The notes below the pieces were generated by a model. It was not told the DNA's origin, searched no databases, and saw only the letters and a list, made by a program, of their open reading frames with translations. The translations under genes were made by a program, and so were the position numbers. Of a DNA stretch of 7,222 nt, positions 6,238-7,222 are shown in pieces. The stretch's first letter is position 1. Each line of letters begins with the position of its first letter. This stretch comes from Cyclobacteriaceae bacterium (lineage in GTDB: Bacteria > Bacteroidota > Bacteroidia > Cytophagales > Cyclobacteriaceae). The DNA lies in NCBI GenBank assembly GCA_030637245.1, contig DAOVVI010000073.1, positions 1 through 7,222 on the forward strand, read 5' to 3'.

Positions 6238-7222
6238 TTTGAGATGAACGCGGTCCTTCGTTAATCCAGATATTCAGCAAAGGGGCTTTCCATGTATATG
6301 GTTTGCCTAATATATCATAGTCACCGTCTCCGTCCAGATCGGCAATCCTGCCTTCGTGTACGCCATACCCTTCCACTACCACCATCTCTTTGAAATAACC
6401 TTTTCCGTCACCCAGGAGAATACGTACTTTTGCATCGGGATTGCCTTCTCCAAATCGCATTTCAGCACTGAAAACATCCAGCATTCCATCTCCATTAAAA
6501 TCAAGAGCATCAATCGTGTGTCCGTTATCGATCTCTTCTAATAACTGTGTTTTCTTCCAGGTACCTGTCCCTTTCTTACCACCTTTCCGTTCATGCCATT
6601 CATACAGGTTTAATGGACCTTTTCCATCTCCTACTACTAATAAGACTTCAGGACGGCCGCCTTCAATAAATTGTCCTGTGACGCTTCGGCTAAAAGTATA
6701 GCTTGCATCAATAATGTTTTCGATAAATTTCCCATCTTGATATTTAAACCATCGGCCACCACCGACAATGTCTTCAACACCATCGCCATCCATATCTATT
6801 TTAGCCAAACCTTCGTGCTCATTTACAGATTGCCATCCTGGATAGCCATTAAGTCCCACCAATGGTTCCATCTCGCTATCATTTGAGTATTGATAAATTG
6901 TTTGCAACGGCCATTCTTCAACCTTTTTCGGGTCGTCCGGAATTTCAGCCAGCATGAGTGCAGCGCCTCCCTGGTTCCAGAAAACTAATTCCTGCTGTCC
7001 ATCTCCGTCAAAATCCCCAAAGAGCTGATCATGATGTTTGTTTTTACCAGTTTTCTTAATTGTGTATCGCTTCCATGGAGTTTGGGGATCAAATTTTGGA
7101 TAGGGATTTTCCCACCACCATACTTCATTGTTCCTGCTCTCCCCTCCAAACACAATATCTTCATCTCCATCTCCGTCAATATCATAAGAAGCAGATCCCG
7201 CTTCAATACGCAATGGCCCCTC
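6230..7222 (-). CDS. VCBS/FG-GAP repeat protein (beta-propeller), 5' end outside the window
   Basis: The 3' part (331 codons visible) of a secreted-type beta-propeller protein built from FG-GAP/VCBS repeats. Five calcium-binding DxDxDGxxD loops are seen: DIDGDGDED at 7183-7157, DFDGDGQQE at 7015-6989, DMDGDGVED at 6796-6770, DFNGDGMLD at 6502-6476 and DLDGDGDYD at 6340-6314. Between them lie VWWWENPYP, KHHDQLFG, NEHEGLAKI, VGGGRWFK, EGGRPEVLLVVGDGKGPL and KPYTWKAPLLNIWIN. The spacing fits blades of a seven-bladed propeller, with one or more blades still outside. The frame is open to the right edge, so the TTG at 7213 is only an internal codon and any signal peptide or extra N-terminal domain is not visible. 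Such propellers bind calcium and commonly serve adhesion or glycan binding; no catalytic motif was seen in this part. It is coupled to the downstream LamG-like lipoprotein. Confidence 0.9.
   Translation of the reverse strand, partial: EGPLRIEAGSASYDIDGDGDEDIVFGGESRNNEVWWWENPYPKFDPQTPWKRYTIKKTGKNKHHDQLFGDFDGDGQQELVFWNQGGAALMLAEIPDDPKKVEEWPLQTIYQYSNDSEMEPLVGLNGYPGWQSVNEHEGLAKIDMDGDGVEDIVGGGRWFKYQDGKFIENIIDASYTFSRSVTGQFIEGGRPEVLLVVGDGKGPLNLYEWHERKGGKKGTGTWKKTQLLEEIDNGHTIDALDFNGDGMLDVFSAEMRFGEGNPDAKVRILLGDGKGYFKEMVVVEGYGVHEGRIADLDGDGDYDILGKPYTWKAPLLNIWINEGPRSSQNE

Noticed and set aside
6356..6886. Three small plus-strand frames opposite the FG-GAP gene
   Set aside because: They are antisense to conserved calcium-binding repeats and have no start signal or domain.
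6314..7183. Repeated GAYGGNGA-like DNA stretches as a possible repeat array
   Set aside because: They are the codons of the aspartate-glycine calcium loops of a repeat protein, irregularly spaced, and not a CRISPR or DNA-level repeat.

Overview
The window looks like a stretch of chromosome from an AT-rich member of the Bacteroidota, probably marine or otherwise feeding on algal or animal polysaccharides. This is inferred from three things: the korB C-terminus has the form typical of that phylum, several secreted lipoproteins are encoded, and Shine-Dalgarno sequences are nearly absent. No rRNA, tRNA, CRISPR array, insertion sequence or phage gene was seen.

Left part (1-578): the 3' end of a 2-oxoacid:ferredoxin oxidoreductase beta-subunit gene (korB), a central-metabolism gene, closed by a convincing intrinsic terminator.

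Middle part (810-2749): a translationally coupled pair. The first gene encodes a membrane-anchored Bax-like glucosaminidase. The second encodes a polysaccharide deacetylase lipoprotein that starts at a TTG overlapping the upstream stop codon (TTGA). Both families act on N-acetylglucosamine-containing glycans (peptidoglycan, poly-GlcNAc or chitin-like), so the two probably work on the same polymer.

Right part (2845-7222): a carbohydrate-active cluster in two convergent units. On the + strand, a CBM9-like carbohydrate-binding protein is followed 14 bases later by a type I sulfatase lipoprotein with an intact Cys-x-Ala-Ser-Arg formylglycine site. On the - strand, a VCBS/FG-GAP repeat protein, cut by the right window edge, overlaps by 8 bases a lipoprotein with an Ig-like domain and a concanavalin-A/LamG-like domain. 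Together they suggest binding and desulfation of a sulfated glycan at the cell surface or in the periplasm. No SusC/SusD pair, glycoside hydrolase, polysaccharide lyase or regulator lies in the window, so the substrate cannot be named.

Nothing here proves an undescribed system. The best leads are the FG-GAP/LamG lipoprotein pair of unknown function and the glucosaminidase-deacetylase pair.
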